A DNA stretch of 12,755 nt from JBEVNX01 sp040507895 (GTDB taxonomy: Bacteria > Desulfobacterota > Binatia > JACPRU01): assembly GCA_040507895.1 (NCBI GenBank), contig JBEVNX010000157.1, positions 1-12,755 of the forward strand. The letters run 5' to 3'. This document shows, piece by piece, positions 1 to 7,326 of the stretch. Under the pieces are notes generated by a model. The model was given only the letters and a program-made list of their open reading frames with translations, searched no databases and was not told the origin of the DNA. Numbering within the stretch: position 1 is the stretch's first letter; each line of letters starts with the position of its first letter. Position numbers and translations under genes: made by a program.

Positions 1-374
1 GAAAGTCCCATTGGACCGTATGTGGGAAGCTCGCGGCAGTGTCCGAGATCGCAGTGCCAATCACCTCACAGCCGAGATTACTTGCGAAACCATTCCTGCT
101 CCTTCCCCCGTCGAGTTCCGTGGCAGATTCCAAAATGCGGATCAGGGATCACACTCTTGATGTACCTCGAGAGGAACTCGATGTTGTCCTCCTTCACCCA
201 AATGTAATCGAGCTTTCTCCTGTTGCCCTCCTGTTGTACCTGTCGGTATTTTTCATAGTCAAAAGAGCCGTCTTGCTTGAAGTAGGAATAGAGACGAAAA
301 CCGGGTACGTCCTTGCTGCGTGTGATCTGGTAGCCCAGGCGGTCAAGTGCACCCTTTACTAGTTTCCTGAGCAT
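1..374 (-). pseudogene. SAM-dependent methyltransferase, 5' part, frameshifted and cut by the window edge
   Basis: The first 98 codons read from ATG at 374-372 down to a TAA at 80-78. They start MLRKLVKGALDRLGYQI, a common opening for small methyltransferases in glycan loci, and continue through DGSFDYEKYR (residues 35-44) to FGICHGTRRGKEQEWFRK (81-98), the first SAM-binding block of this family. Skipping one base at 80 continues the same protein to the window edge as NLGCEVIGT, then ISDTA, then FPHTVQWDF, exactly the expected next block. So there is one extra base at about 77-82, not a natural C-terminus. Family members usually have GTEISD where this has GTAISD. A GGGAG sequence lies about seven bases upstream of the start. 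The likely role, if intact, is methylation of a sugar or a small molecule in glycan synthesis. It could be a true pseudogene or a base-call or assembly error; the sequence alone cannot separate these. Confidence 0.75.
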
Positions 375-638
375 ACGGTCGCTCCCAATGTCTCGGCGAT
401 CCCATGCCGCGTATTGGCTAGGCAGTCCTGGCTGCCGCCGCCGTAGTGCAACGCCGTAGTGGTGCCAGACCCCAACATCGGATCCACGTCGATATCCCTA
501 ACCGTGTCGGCGGTCGGATGCCTGGGCATCACAAGGCTGAGTCGGCCATGCATCGGATCGTGTTGACGACATCGAGTGTGCCCAGGAACCAGAGCCGTCA
601 ACGACGTGCGCGCCAAATTGGGTCCCTTCTCCTCACTA
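375..638. other. Intergenic stretch, no gene recognised
   Basis: These 264 bases lie between the two minus-strand methyltransferase genes. All three minus-strand frames carry stops or give protein that resembles nothing I know. A minus-strand frame open over 616-359 includes DPMLGSGTT, which superficially resembles a DNA-methylase motif but has no supporting context. Base composition looks less GC-rich than the rest of the window. It may be residue of a lost gene. Confidence 0.5.
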
Positions 639-1525
639 TTATTGCTCTACCGCATCCCCATTGACGCACCATGCGAGTACGCTCGAGCCTTGCATCTCGA
701 CCGGCAGAAGCCGACCGACAAAGCCCAGACGCAGCTCGGTGCTGGTCGTCACCAGCGTGGCGCCTCGACCGCGAAAAAACCGCAGAAGATCCAGAGGCGC
801 GGCATAGTACACGGCATCCGCATCACCGCCACGGGCCGTATCCAAGATCGGCTGACGATACAGAAACTCGGCATGAGGCGAAACGCGTTTGCGCCATGCG
901 AGTGCGGCGTTGCGTCGCCACCACCGCCACGCTCCGCGGCCGCCTTCGACGCCAAACGCACGCCGATCGCGCCTTCGAAGGGCGTCTTCTACGGGGGTCC
1001 ACAAAGACGCGTGGTTCGGCAGCCCGATGATGATGTGGCCAGGCCGACGAACGACGCGCAGAATCTCGTCGAGCGCCTGAGCGACATCGGGAAGATGCTC
1101 GATGACTTCAAACGCGACCACAGCTCCACCGACCCATCCTGAAAAGGCAACTGGAGGGCATTCCCCGCAACGGCGTGCAAGTTCTCGTTCCCCTTCTCGT
1201 TCGCGGCGCGCAACAAGCCTGGAGAGAGTTCGACGGCAATCGCCCTGACCTGCGGCCTGGTCCGAAGGAACGCCTGCAGGGCGCCCGCCACTCCGGCGCC
1301 AATCTCCACAATTCGCGCCCGCGGTTGGCTCAAGACCACGTTCATGACCGAAAGCAGCCGGCTGAAATATTCCGGCGGATGCGATGCCTGTTGGCGCGCG
1401 TAGCATTCGTTGGTCCGATAGAATGCCGCCATCTCCGCACGCACAGCCGCATCTGGAACACACGACGTCAGTTCGCACTCAAGCGCGTGACGGGCGGTCT
1501 TTGAGGCACTGGATCGACGGTGCAT
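639..1525 (-). pseudogene. Class I SAM-dependent methyltransferase (Methyltransf_11-like), frameshifted
   Basis: Translation from ATG at 1525-1523 gives a normal methyltransferase start. Motif I is VEIGAGVAG (residues 73-81), the acidic position after beta-2 is in AVELS (E99), and GNALQLPFQDGSVE occupies 121-134. After that the frame turns to nonsense. The next frame, from about base 1120 down, carries the missing continuation: VVAFEVIEHLPDVAQALDEI, then RVVRRPGHIIIGLPN, running to TAA at 641-639. The break lies at about 1121-1126, where one base appears to be missing. Repaired, the protein would be about 295 residues, usual for this class. The ubiE-like EVIEHL motif and LPN strand point to a small-molecule or glycan methyltransferase; the substrate cannot be told. 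It is transcribed away from the SGNH-flippase-glycosyltransferase operon. No good ribosome-binding site is visible before the start. It is either decayed or an assembly error. Confidence 0.8.
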
Positions 1526-2008
1526 GCTGTACGAAGCTAACTTGATCGCCCGCTCGGCCGCCGCTCGTCAAGGCTCTCTCTTCCTTTCGGGGCTCTGACC
1601 ACGACGGTGACGGCTCCACCGCACACGAGGGGAAAAGGCGCGCACAGCCTTGACCCGCAGCCGCCCAGTCGTCGGTCGTTGGCGAGTTCCGCGAACGAGC
1701 GGCCTTTGGCGAACGGAGTCGCAAACCGCTCTTGTTCGATCCGCAGCAAGGCGCGTGTGCTGGCTTCAGGCACCACACTGGAGGTCCCGTGTAGACAGCG
1801 AACGTTGGCCGGCTTGGCGCAGAATCCTCCGAATCGGTCCGCTCTCGTTCATCGCGTGGCCTCGCAATGTGTCCTCGCCGCGGCAGGGCAGACAGCTTGT
1901 GCCCCGAGCGCGCACGCTTCGCAGCACTTCGCCGACTCGGACTCAAAGCGATCACGTTCGCGTGAGCGCTGGAATGGCGGATTCCGGCAATCCCGTCAAG
2001 CGCCCTTC
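1526..2008. other. 483-base divergent intergenic region, no gene recognised
   Basis: The stretch lies between the divergent methyltransferase and SGNH-hydrolase genes, so promoters for both should sit here, but I see no convincing -35/-10 pair. Frames stay open on both strands, as is usual in GC-rich DNA. Their products are rich in Arg, Ser, Pro and Ala, with no motif, no membrane segment and no resemblance to a known family. The plus frame of the SGNH gene is open back to 1607, but that extension reads as non-coding. It may be the remains of a lost gene or insertion element; I cannot show either. Confidence 0.5.
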
Positions 2009-3115
2009 ATGAGTCAGGATGTGGAGTTCCTTTACACCACGAACCCTGGGCCCTATACGTCGCGCGCTATGCCCGCCGCGGTGAACAAGATTCAACCCCG
2101 AGGTTCCGGGCGCCCGGTTGAACCCGCGCATCGTCCGAGCGTCGTGCTCGCGGTGGTCGCCACGTGGCTCGTGGCATTGTTCGCCGTCGCGGAAATTTGC
2201 CCCCGACTGCTCGGGCGGCAGACGTGGCGATACGTCGAGAACCCTCGCGGCGAGCCCGCTCTCCACGAATCTGACCCGACATTCGGCTGGGTCAACAAGC
2301 CGGGGCACTACGTGCTTCCCCCCCACCTCCCGGGTGGTGCTATGCGCGAGGTGACGGTCCTGCCCGATCACAGCCGCGCGACGGGTGCTTCCGGCGGGAC
2401 CGAGCGGGTTGTTCTAATCGGCTGCTCGATCACCAATGGCTACGGACTCTCAGACGCCGACACCTTTGCGTGGAAGCTCCAACAGGGCCATCCCGCGCTG
2501 CGCATCGTGAACTTCGGCACGGCCGCCTATGGCACGTTCCAGTCGCTGCTCCGTATGGAGCAGGTTCTCGACCAAACCCCGCCGCCGCACCTCGTCCTCT
2601 ACGGCTTCATCACTGAGCACGAGGCGCGAAATGTCGCCACGTATGACTGGCTGCGCGGCCTCGCGCTCAATGCCAAGCGCGGCCACGTGGCACCCCCCTA
2701 TGTGACGCTCGGCCCGGGCGACACGCTCGAGCGCCATCCTCCCGAGGCTTTCTCGATATGGCCGCTCGCCGACTACCTGGTCACCGTGCGCATGGCCGAC
2801 GACGCGTACATGCACCTGCTGACCTACGGGCGCGAAGCAGTCGGCGTCGAGGCGACCAAGAGTCTGATCAGCGAGATGGCCGGCCTCGCTCGGCGCCGTT
2901 CGACGGCGTTCGCGGTGGTCTTTCTCTTAGCGCAAGACAGGAAGAAGGAAGAGTACCTGGACTATTTTCGGCAGCAGGGGATCCCGGTTCTCGATTGCGT
3001 GCGACCGCACACCGAGGACAACCGGATTCCCGGCGAGGGACACCCGAACGTCAAGCTCAACTCCCTCTGGGCTCAGTGCATCTCCGAGAAGCTGCCGGAC
3101 CTGCTCGGCCGATGA
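2009..3115 (+). CDS. SGNH/GDSL-type hydrolase or acyltransferase, membrane-anchored
   Basis: With the ATG at 2009 the product is 368 residues. An N-terminal membrane segment (about 44-62, VVLAVVATWLVALFAVAEI) follows a basic stretch, so the catalytic part should lie outside the cytoplasm. Block I is VVLIGCSITNGYGL with the candidate nucleophile Ser140 in GCSIT in place of the usual GDS. Block II is NFGTAAYGTFQS (168-179). The C-terminal catalytic-His block is GEGHPN with His345 and a Glu where DGHPN is usual. Such proteins are common in exopolysaccharide loci, where they remove or add acyl groups. The start is uncertain: ATG 2069 (348 residues) also precedes the membrane helix, and neither ATG has a clear ribosome-binding site. 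The upstream in-frame extension to 1607 looks non-coding. The stop overlaps the flippase start (ATGA), so the two are probably co-translated. Family assignment is good; the reaction is unknown. Confidence 0.8.
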   Translation: MSQDVEFLYTTNPGPYTSRAMPAAVNKIQPRGSGRPVEPAHRPSVVLAVVATWLVALFAVAEICPRLLGRQTWRYVENPRGEPALHESDPTFGWVNKPGHYVLPPHLPGGAMREVTVLPDHSRATGASGGTERVVLIGCSITNGYGLSDADTFAWKLQQGHPALRIVNFGTAAYGTFQSLLRMEQVLDQTPPPHLVLYGFITEHEARNVATYDWLRGLALNAKRGHVAPPYVTLGPGDTLERHPPEAFSIWPLADYLVTVRMADDAYMHLLTYGREAVGVEATKSLISEMAGLARRRSTAFAVVFLLAQDRKKEEYLDYFRQQGIPVLDCVRPHTEDNRIPGEGHPNVKLNSLWAQCISEKLPDLLGR

Positions 3116-4671
3116 CCACGTCGCCCGCGGAGCCGCCGACGCTCTTCGAGCGCGTCTCCGCGTCGGTATACTGGAACACGCTCCTCCTGCCGGTGGTGGC
3201 CGTCTGCACGACCCTGACGTCGGTTCTCGTGAGGCGCCGCTTCGGCCTCGCCTCGGGCAGTTACGACGTTGTGCTCGGGCTGCTGAACACGATGCTCTTC
3301 TATTCGAGCTTCGGGATCCCCTCGGGCCTGATGAAGACGCTGCCGGAGCGCGAAATCGCCAGCGGAAGGCTGGCGGTGGAGCGTCTGCTCCGCCGCGCCT
3401 GTTCGGCGCGCTTCGCGATCCTCGCCGTCTTCATTGCGGCGTTGAACCTGTTCGCGCCGGCAATCGCCGAGCGCCTCCATCTCGGGCCAGGCGGCGTCGT
3501 CTACCTACGCCTGCTCGGTGCGCTCGCCGTGATGCGGGCCGTGATCGATCTCGTCACCTACACGCTTTACGCTTTCCTTGCACAGCGCCAAGTGAATCTC
3601 CTCATCGTCCTCCAGTCCGTCCTCGATCCGACCCTCATCGGCGCCGCTCTCGTGCTCGGCTACGGCATCGGAGGGGTCGTCGTCGCGTTGACCGTGAGCA
3701 CCGGCGTGGTTGCCGTCGCGGGCATCGCGTTCGCCGCCCGAGTGGTGCGTCGGCTCTCGCTTGCGCCGCGGCCCCGCGCGAGCCGAGAGCCCGTATCCGC
3801 GGCCTGGAAGTTCTCGCTGTTCGACTATGTCCTGGAGCTTTCGCGTTACTTCGGCGGTGCCGATTTCGCGCGCACGGCGCTCGCCGGCGTGCTCCGCAAC
3901 CGCGGCCTCGTCGCGATCTTCGCGGTGGGATTCTACCTGGCGTTCATGGTCGTGAATCTGATCGCGTCGATCTTCCGCGGCGTGTACCGACCAATGTTCA
4001 CACGCTTGCGCGCGGAGAATCGCTCTGTAGACCTCGAGCGAGCGTTCCTCGCCGTCAGCAAAACGCAACTCGCGCTGCTCCTCCCGGCCAGTGTCGGTCT
4101 CGCCATCATGGCCGCCGACTACGTGCCGCTTCTCTATGGGTCGACGTTCGGCCCCGCGGTTGCGGTGACGCGCATCCTCATCGTTCTGCTGGTCACTGAG
4201 ACCGCCTTCAACCAGGCCCTGATGATCCTCACGGTCGACGAGCGTTACTCCACGGTGGTCAAATTGGTGGCGATCCAGGTAATGGCCGCCCCGCTGGTCG
4301 TGATCGCCGGGAAGTATTCCGGCGTCGAGATGGCGTCTCTCGTCCTCGGCCTCGGGCGAGCGACGACTTCGGTGGTCGCCTACCTCGTCTGTCGCCGCCG
4401 CTACGGGCTACCGTATCCGTGGGCCTTCGCCAGCAAAGTGCTCGCCGCCTCGGCTGGGATGGGCGCGGTGCTCCTCCTCGGCCGAGCGGCCTGGCCGACG
4501 TCGGCAGTCCAGGCCGTCACGCTGACGGTCGTTGGGGTGATCGTGTTCGCAATCGGCGCACGCCTGACGGGCGTGATCGGCGTCGAGGAGATCGCGTTGC
4601 TGCGCCGCGTGAATCTTCCGGGCGGCCGCTGGGTGCTCGCCCTGTTCGGGGATCGCGCCGAGGGACGGTGA
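3112..4671 (+). CDS. Wzx/MOP-type polysaccharide flippase
   Basis: This 519-residue polytopic membrane protein has about 12-14 hydrophobic segments spread over its whole length, for example YWNTLLLPVVAVCTTLTSVL (20-39) and LLLPASVGLAIMAADYVPLL in the second half. Length and pattern match lipopolysaccharide/polysaccharide biosynthesis proteins of the MOP superfamily, which flip undecaprenyl-linked oligosaccharides across the inner membrane. The features FGIPSGLMKTLPE after the second helix and PLLYGSTFGPAVAVTRIL after the middle helices are typical of this group. The ATG at 3112 overlaps the preceding stop, and the gene ends in a GTGA overlap with the glycosyltransferase, so the three genes form one transcript. 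The frame is open further upstream, but that part overlaps the SGNH gene and is non-coding. The exact substrate is not visible. No polymerase (Wzy) or ligase is present in the window. Confidence 0.88.
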   Translation: MTTSPAEPPTLFERVSASVYWNTLLLPVVAVCTTLTSVLVRRRFGLASGSYDVVLGLLNTMLFYSSFGIPSGLMKTLPEREIASGRLAVERLLRRACSARFAILAVFIAALNLFAPAIAERLHLGPGGVVYLRLLGALAVMRAVIDLVTYTLYAFLAQRQVNLLIVLQSVLDPTLIGAALVLGYGIGGVVVALTVSTGVVAVAGIAFAARVVRRLSLAPRPRASREPVSAAWKFSLFDYVLELSRYFGGADFARTALAGVLRNRGLVAIFAVGFYLAFMVVNLIASIFRGVYRPMFTRLRAENRSVDLERAFLAVSKTQLALLLPASVGLAIMAADYVPLLYGSTFGPAVAVTRILIVLLVTETAFNQALMILTVDERYSTVVKLVAIQVMAAPLVVIAGKYSGVEMASLVLGLGRATTSVVAYLVCRRRYGLPYPWAFASKVLAASAGMGAVLLLGRAAWPTSAVQAVTLTVVGVIVFAIGARLTGVIGVEEIALLRRVNLPGGRWVLALFGDRAEGR

Positions 4672-5879
4672 GCGAAGTGGCTGGCCGTCGCATCGCGATG
4701 TTTCAGCCGGGGCTTCGAGCCTCGATGGGGGTCCCCGGTCACGAGGACCTAGGTGCTGCGCTGCGCGTGCTCGGCCACGAGTTCGAGCTGCTCACGACGG
4801 CCGTCGCTCCCACTCGCGAGCCGGTCCCCTGCAAGGTGCTCGCGGAACCCGCGTGGGCGCGCGGTCTCGTCGCGGAGGTCGGAGCTCCGTTATTGCGCAC
4901 CCGGTGGCTCCTCGCCGCGGCGCTCGCGCTCACCCGTCACTTGCGCCTTTCGGGGAACTCGATCGACGTGCTCTACACGTTGATCGCTTATCCGCAGGCC
5001 ACCGCGGCGGCTCTCGCCATCGGCTGGAGCGGCTGGCGCGGCCGCTTCGTGGTGATGCCCGGAGGCGAAGATCTGATGGTTGTGAAGGAAGCCGGCTTCG
5101 GCTTCCGCCGCTTCCCCGTGCCGCGACGCCTGGTCGGCTGGACGCTGCGCCGGGCGCACGGCATTTGCTGCCAGTCACCGGCCATCCGCGAGATCGTCAC
5201 TCGATACCGTCCGAAGGGAATCCTGCGCGACGTACCGGACAACGTGGCGGGGGCGGTTGTGAGCTTGGCCGAGGCGCCGCCCGCCGTGCGGCGCGAGCGG
5301 CGAGAGCGTGCGCGGCGCGAACTCGATCGCGAGCTCGGCACGGCCGGCGGGCCGATCGCGCTCGCGCTCGGGCGACTTCATCCGGTCAAGGGCTTCGGCC
5401 GCGTGATCGACCTGCTGCCGAGCTTGCCTCATCGGCTGGTGGTCGCCGGTCCCTCGCTCGAGATGCGCGGCGCCGGCGATACCGCCGTCGGGCTCCGGGC
5501 GCGGGCGATCGAGCGCGGCGTTACCGACCGCGTGACCTTCACGGGACAGGTGTCGCGCGAGAAGAGCTACGAGCTCTTGGCCGCGGCCGACGTGCTGGCC
5601 GTGCCGTCCCATTGCGAGGGAATGCCGAAGACCGCGGTCGAAGCGGCGGCGCTCGGCACGCCGTTCGTCCTCACCGACTCCTGCGGCGTCGCCGCGGAGC
5701 TTCGCGGCGAAACACTCGGCCGCGTCGTCAAAAACTGGGACGCGACAGCCTTCGCGAAGGCGCTGGCCGAAGCGACCGAGCTCAGTCCCGATCCCGGCGA
5801 GTGCGGGGCCTTCGTGCGACGCTTCTCGCCCGAGCGAGTGGCGAGCGAGATCACCCAGCTACTCGACGCGATCGGGTGA
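4668..5879 (+). CDS. GT4-family glycosyltransferase
   Basis: The 403-residue product has the two-Rossmann GT-B plan. The C-terminal half is clearly Glycos_transf_1: ALALGRLHPVKGFGRVIDLL (231-250) with the phosphate-contacting Arg236 and Lys240, VTFTGQVS (289-296), ADVLAVPSHCEGMPKTAVEA with the EX7E pair Glu317/Glu325, and an acceptor/donor loop ending TPFVLTDSCGVAAEL. The N-terminal half holds a Gly-rich VMPGGEDLM (129-137). It should transfer a sugar from a nucleotide-sugar donor to a lipid-linked glycan on the cytoplasmic face; donor and linkage cannot be read from sequence. The GTG start at 4668 overlaps the flippase stop (GTGA), indicating translational coupling. Starts further upstream in the same frame would lie inside the flippase gene and are rejected. 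The gene ends four bases from the stop of the convergent phosphohydrolase gene, leaving no room for a separate terminator. Confidence 0.9.
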   Translation: MSEVAGRRIAMFQPGLRASMGVPGHEDLGAALRVLGHEFELLTTAVAPTREPVPCKVLAEPAWARGLVAEVGAPLLRTRWLLAAALALTRHLRLSGNSIDVLYTLIAYPQATAAALAIGWSGWRGRFVVMPGGEDLMVVKEAGFGFRRFPVPRRLVGWTLRRAHGICCQSPAIREIVTRYRPKGILRDVPDNVAGAVVSLAEAPPAVRRERRERARRELDRELGTAGGPIALALGRLHPVKGFGRVIDLLPSLPHRLVVAGPSLEMRGAGDTAVGLRARAIERGVTDRVTFTGQVSREKSYELLAAADVLAVPSHCEGMPKTAVEAAALGTPFVLTDSCGVAAELRGETLGRVVKNWDATAFAKALAEATELSPDPGECGAFVRRFSPERVASEITQLLDAIG

Positions 5880-5883
5880 GCCC

Positions 5884-7272
5884 TCAGCCCCGCTTTACTC
5901 CGATCATGTCCGGCGGCGCGGCGATGCCGAAGGCGGCGAGCACTGTCGGCGCGACGTCGTAGATCTGAAACACCGGAAGGTCCTCGAAGTTCGGCTCGGG
6001 CCGCGGCGTGCGTGGGTCGTACAGCGTGAAGATCCCGTGCCAATCGTGGTTGGCCTCGTCCGGCCCGGTATCGTTCTCGAAGGTATGGATCGCGCCGATG
6101 CCGACCGCTCCGACCGAGCGCCAGTCGAGGTCGCCGAAATAGACGATCAAATCGGGCGCAACGCCGTTGACCGCGCGGTAAATCTCCTCGGGCCTGTAGG
6201 CCTTGGAACCGATGTTCCTGCCCTGCGGATCGGTGATCGCCGCGATTTTCTCGGCGATCTCGCTGCGCACCCTCTCGCAGTCGGCCGGGTCGATCGTGCC
6301 CGCCGGCTCGCGCCCGCGCACGTTGAGGAACAGCCGCCCGTAGTAGCCGCCGTCGCCCCAAGCCCGCGTGCGGCTCCAGTCGATCTTCACCTTGCCGATC
6401 GGCGTCGGCTTGTCGGGCTTCTCGGCGAGCGTTAGATAGCCCTCGGCGATCAGCCACTCGTTGAAGCAAATACCGCCGTCCATCTTCTTCGAGCCGTGGT
6501 CCGAGACCACGAGGACGATCGTCTCCTCGGGAAGGAGGGCGAGCAGCTCGCCGATCTCCCGGTCGAGGAAGCGATAGTAGTCACGCAGCGAGCTCACGTA
6601 GGGATTGCCGGGCACGAACTTGTGGTGCTCGGGATCCGCGTAGCTCCAAAACGCGTGGTGGATCCGGTCGACGCCCATCTCGACGAGCATGAAGAAGTCC
6701 CAAGGCCGGGTGCGCAGCAGGTGGCGTCCGACCGCGAAGTGCTTGCGTGTCTTGTCGTAGATGCGCTTCAGCAGTTGGTCCTTGTCGGGGGTGCGAAAAT
6801 CATCGACGTCGAGGACGTAGCCGCCCGCGACGCGCTCGACCTCTGCCTTGAGCTCGCGCGGGAAGGTGTATTCGCTCTTCGTTGAGGGCGTGAGAAAGCA
6901 GGTCACCATCGCGCCCTCGATCGGCCGAGGTGGGTAGGTCTGGGGAACCCCGACGAGCAGCGACGTCTTACCGTGGCGTCCCAGGATGTCCCAGGTCAGC
7001 GGCTCCTTGATCAGCGTGGCGTTGGCGAACTGGTAACCGTCGTAGGAGTGGTCCTTGCGGTTGCGAAAGCCGTAGAAGCCTAGCTGGCCAGGGTCTTTGC
7101 TCGACATCATCGAGGTCCAAGCCGGCACGGTGATCGGCGGGTTCGTGGACTCGAGGCGCGCGCAAAGGCTCCGGGACATCAGGCTCGCGAGGTTCGGCAT
7201 CTCGGCGCGGTACTTTCCGAAGAAGTACGCAGGCGGCATCGAATCCAGACCGAGAATCGCTACCTTGGCCAT
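5884..7272 (-). CDS. AlkP-superfamily phosphohydrolase/phosphomutase (COG3379-like), cytoplasmic
   Basis: The 462-residue protein has no signal peptide or membrane helix. Metal and catalytic positions of the type I phosphodiesterase/alkaline-phosphatase fold are all present: Asp10 (ILGLDSM), probable nucleophile Thr48 (NPPITVPAW), Asp202 and His206 (GVDRIHHAFW), Asp258-His259 (VVSDHGSKK) and a late His409/His412 (NHDWHGIF). The C-terminal DVAPTVLAAFGI is the usual closing helix. These enzymes use two metal ions, usually zinc, to hydrolyse phosphate mono- or diesters; the substrate is unknown. It lacks the extra beta-rich segment of about 100 residues present in the two larger paralogues next door. 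A GGAAG ribosome-binding site at 7280-7284 (plus coordinates) lies seven bases from the ATG, supporting this start. It is divergent from the tandem paralogues and convergent with the glycosyltransferase gene. Confidence 0.88.
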   Translation of the reverse strand: MAKVAILGLDSMPPAYFFGKYRAEMPNLASLMSRSLCARLESTNPPITVPAWTSMMSSKDPGQLGFYGFRNRKDHSYDGYQFANATLIKEPLTWDILGRHGKTSLLVGVPQTYPPRPIEGAMVTCFLTPSTKSEYTFPRELKAEVERVAGGYVLDVDDFRTPDKDQLLKRIYDKTRKHFAVGRHLLRTRPWDFFMLVEMGVDRIHHAFWSYADPEHHKFVPGNPYVSSLRDYYRFLDREIGELLALLPEETIVLVVSDHGSKKMDGGICFNEWLIAEGYLTLAEKPDKPTPIGKVKIDWSRTRAWGDGGYYGRLFLNVRGREPAGTIDPADCERVRSEIAEKIAAITDPQGRNIGSKAYRPEEIYRAVNGVAPDLIVYFGDLDWRSVGAVGIGAIHTFENDTGPDEANHDWHGIFTLYDPRTPRPEPNFEDLPVFQIYDVAPTVLAAFGIAAPPDMIGVKRG

Positions 7273-7326
7273 CGCATCGCTTCCGTTGTTGTACTATAGA
7301 ATGCGCCCCCGTCGGACAACACCGCC
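7273..7326. promoter_or_regulatory. Short divergent promoter region between AlkP-type genes
   Basis: Only 54 bases separate the starts of the divergent phosphohydrolase genes, so both promoters must overlap here or lie inside the opposite gene. The AT-rich patch GTTGTTGTACTATAGAAT (7286-7303) stands out in GC-rich DNA. On the minus strand TATAGT (7298-7293) could be a -10 box, with TTGTCC (7319-7314) upstream at a rather short 15-base spacing. On the plus strand TACTAT (7292-7297) is a weaker candidate. The minus-strand ribosome-binding site GGAAG at 7284-7280 is clear. Promoter boxes are a guess. Confidence 0.35.

Noticed and set aside
359..616. DPMLGSGTT in a minus-strand frame, similar to a DNA-methylase motif
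   Set aside because: There is no other methylase motif, the frame is only 85 residues with a non-ATG start, and the flanking sequence is not protein-like.
1110..1140. Programmed frameshift in the methyltransferase
   Set aside because: No slippery heptamer or downstream structure is apparent, and the protein family does not use recoding. A mutation or error is simpler.
1479..1955. A 158-residue open frame on the minus strand upstream of the broken methyltransferase
   Set aside because: Its composition is low-complexity Arg/Ser/Pro/Ala with no motif and no ribosome-binding site, and it overlaps the methyltransferase start.
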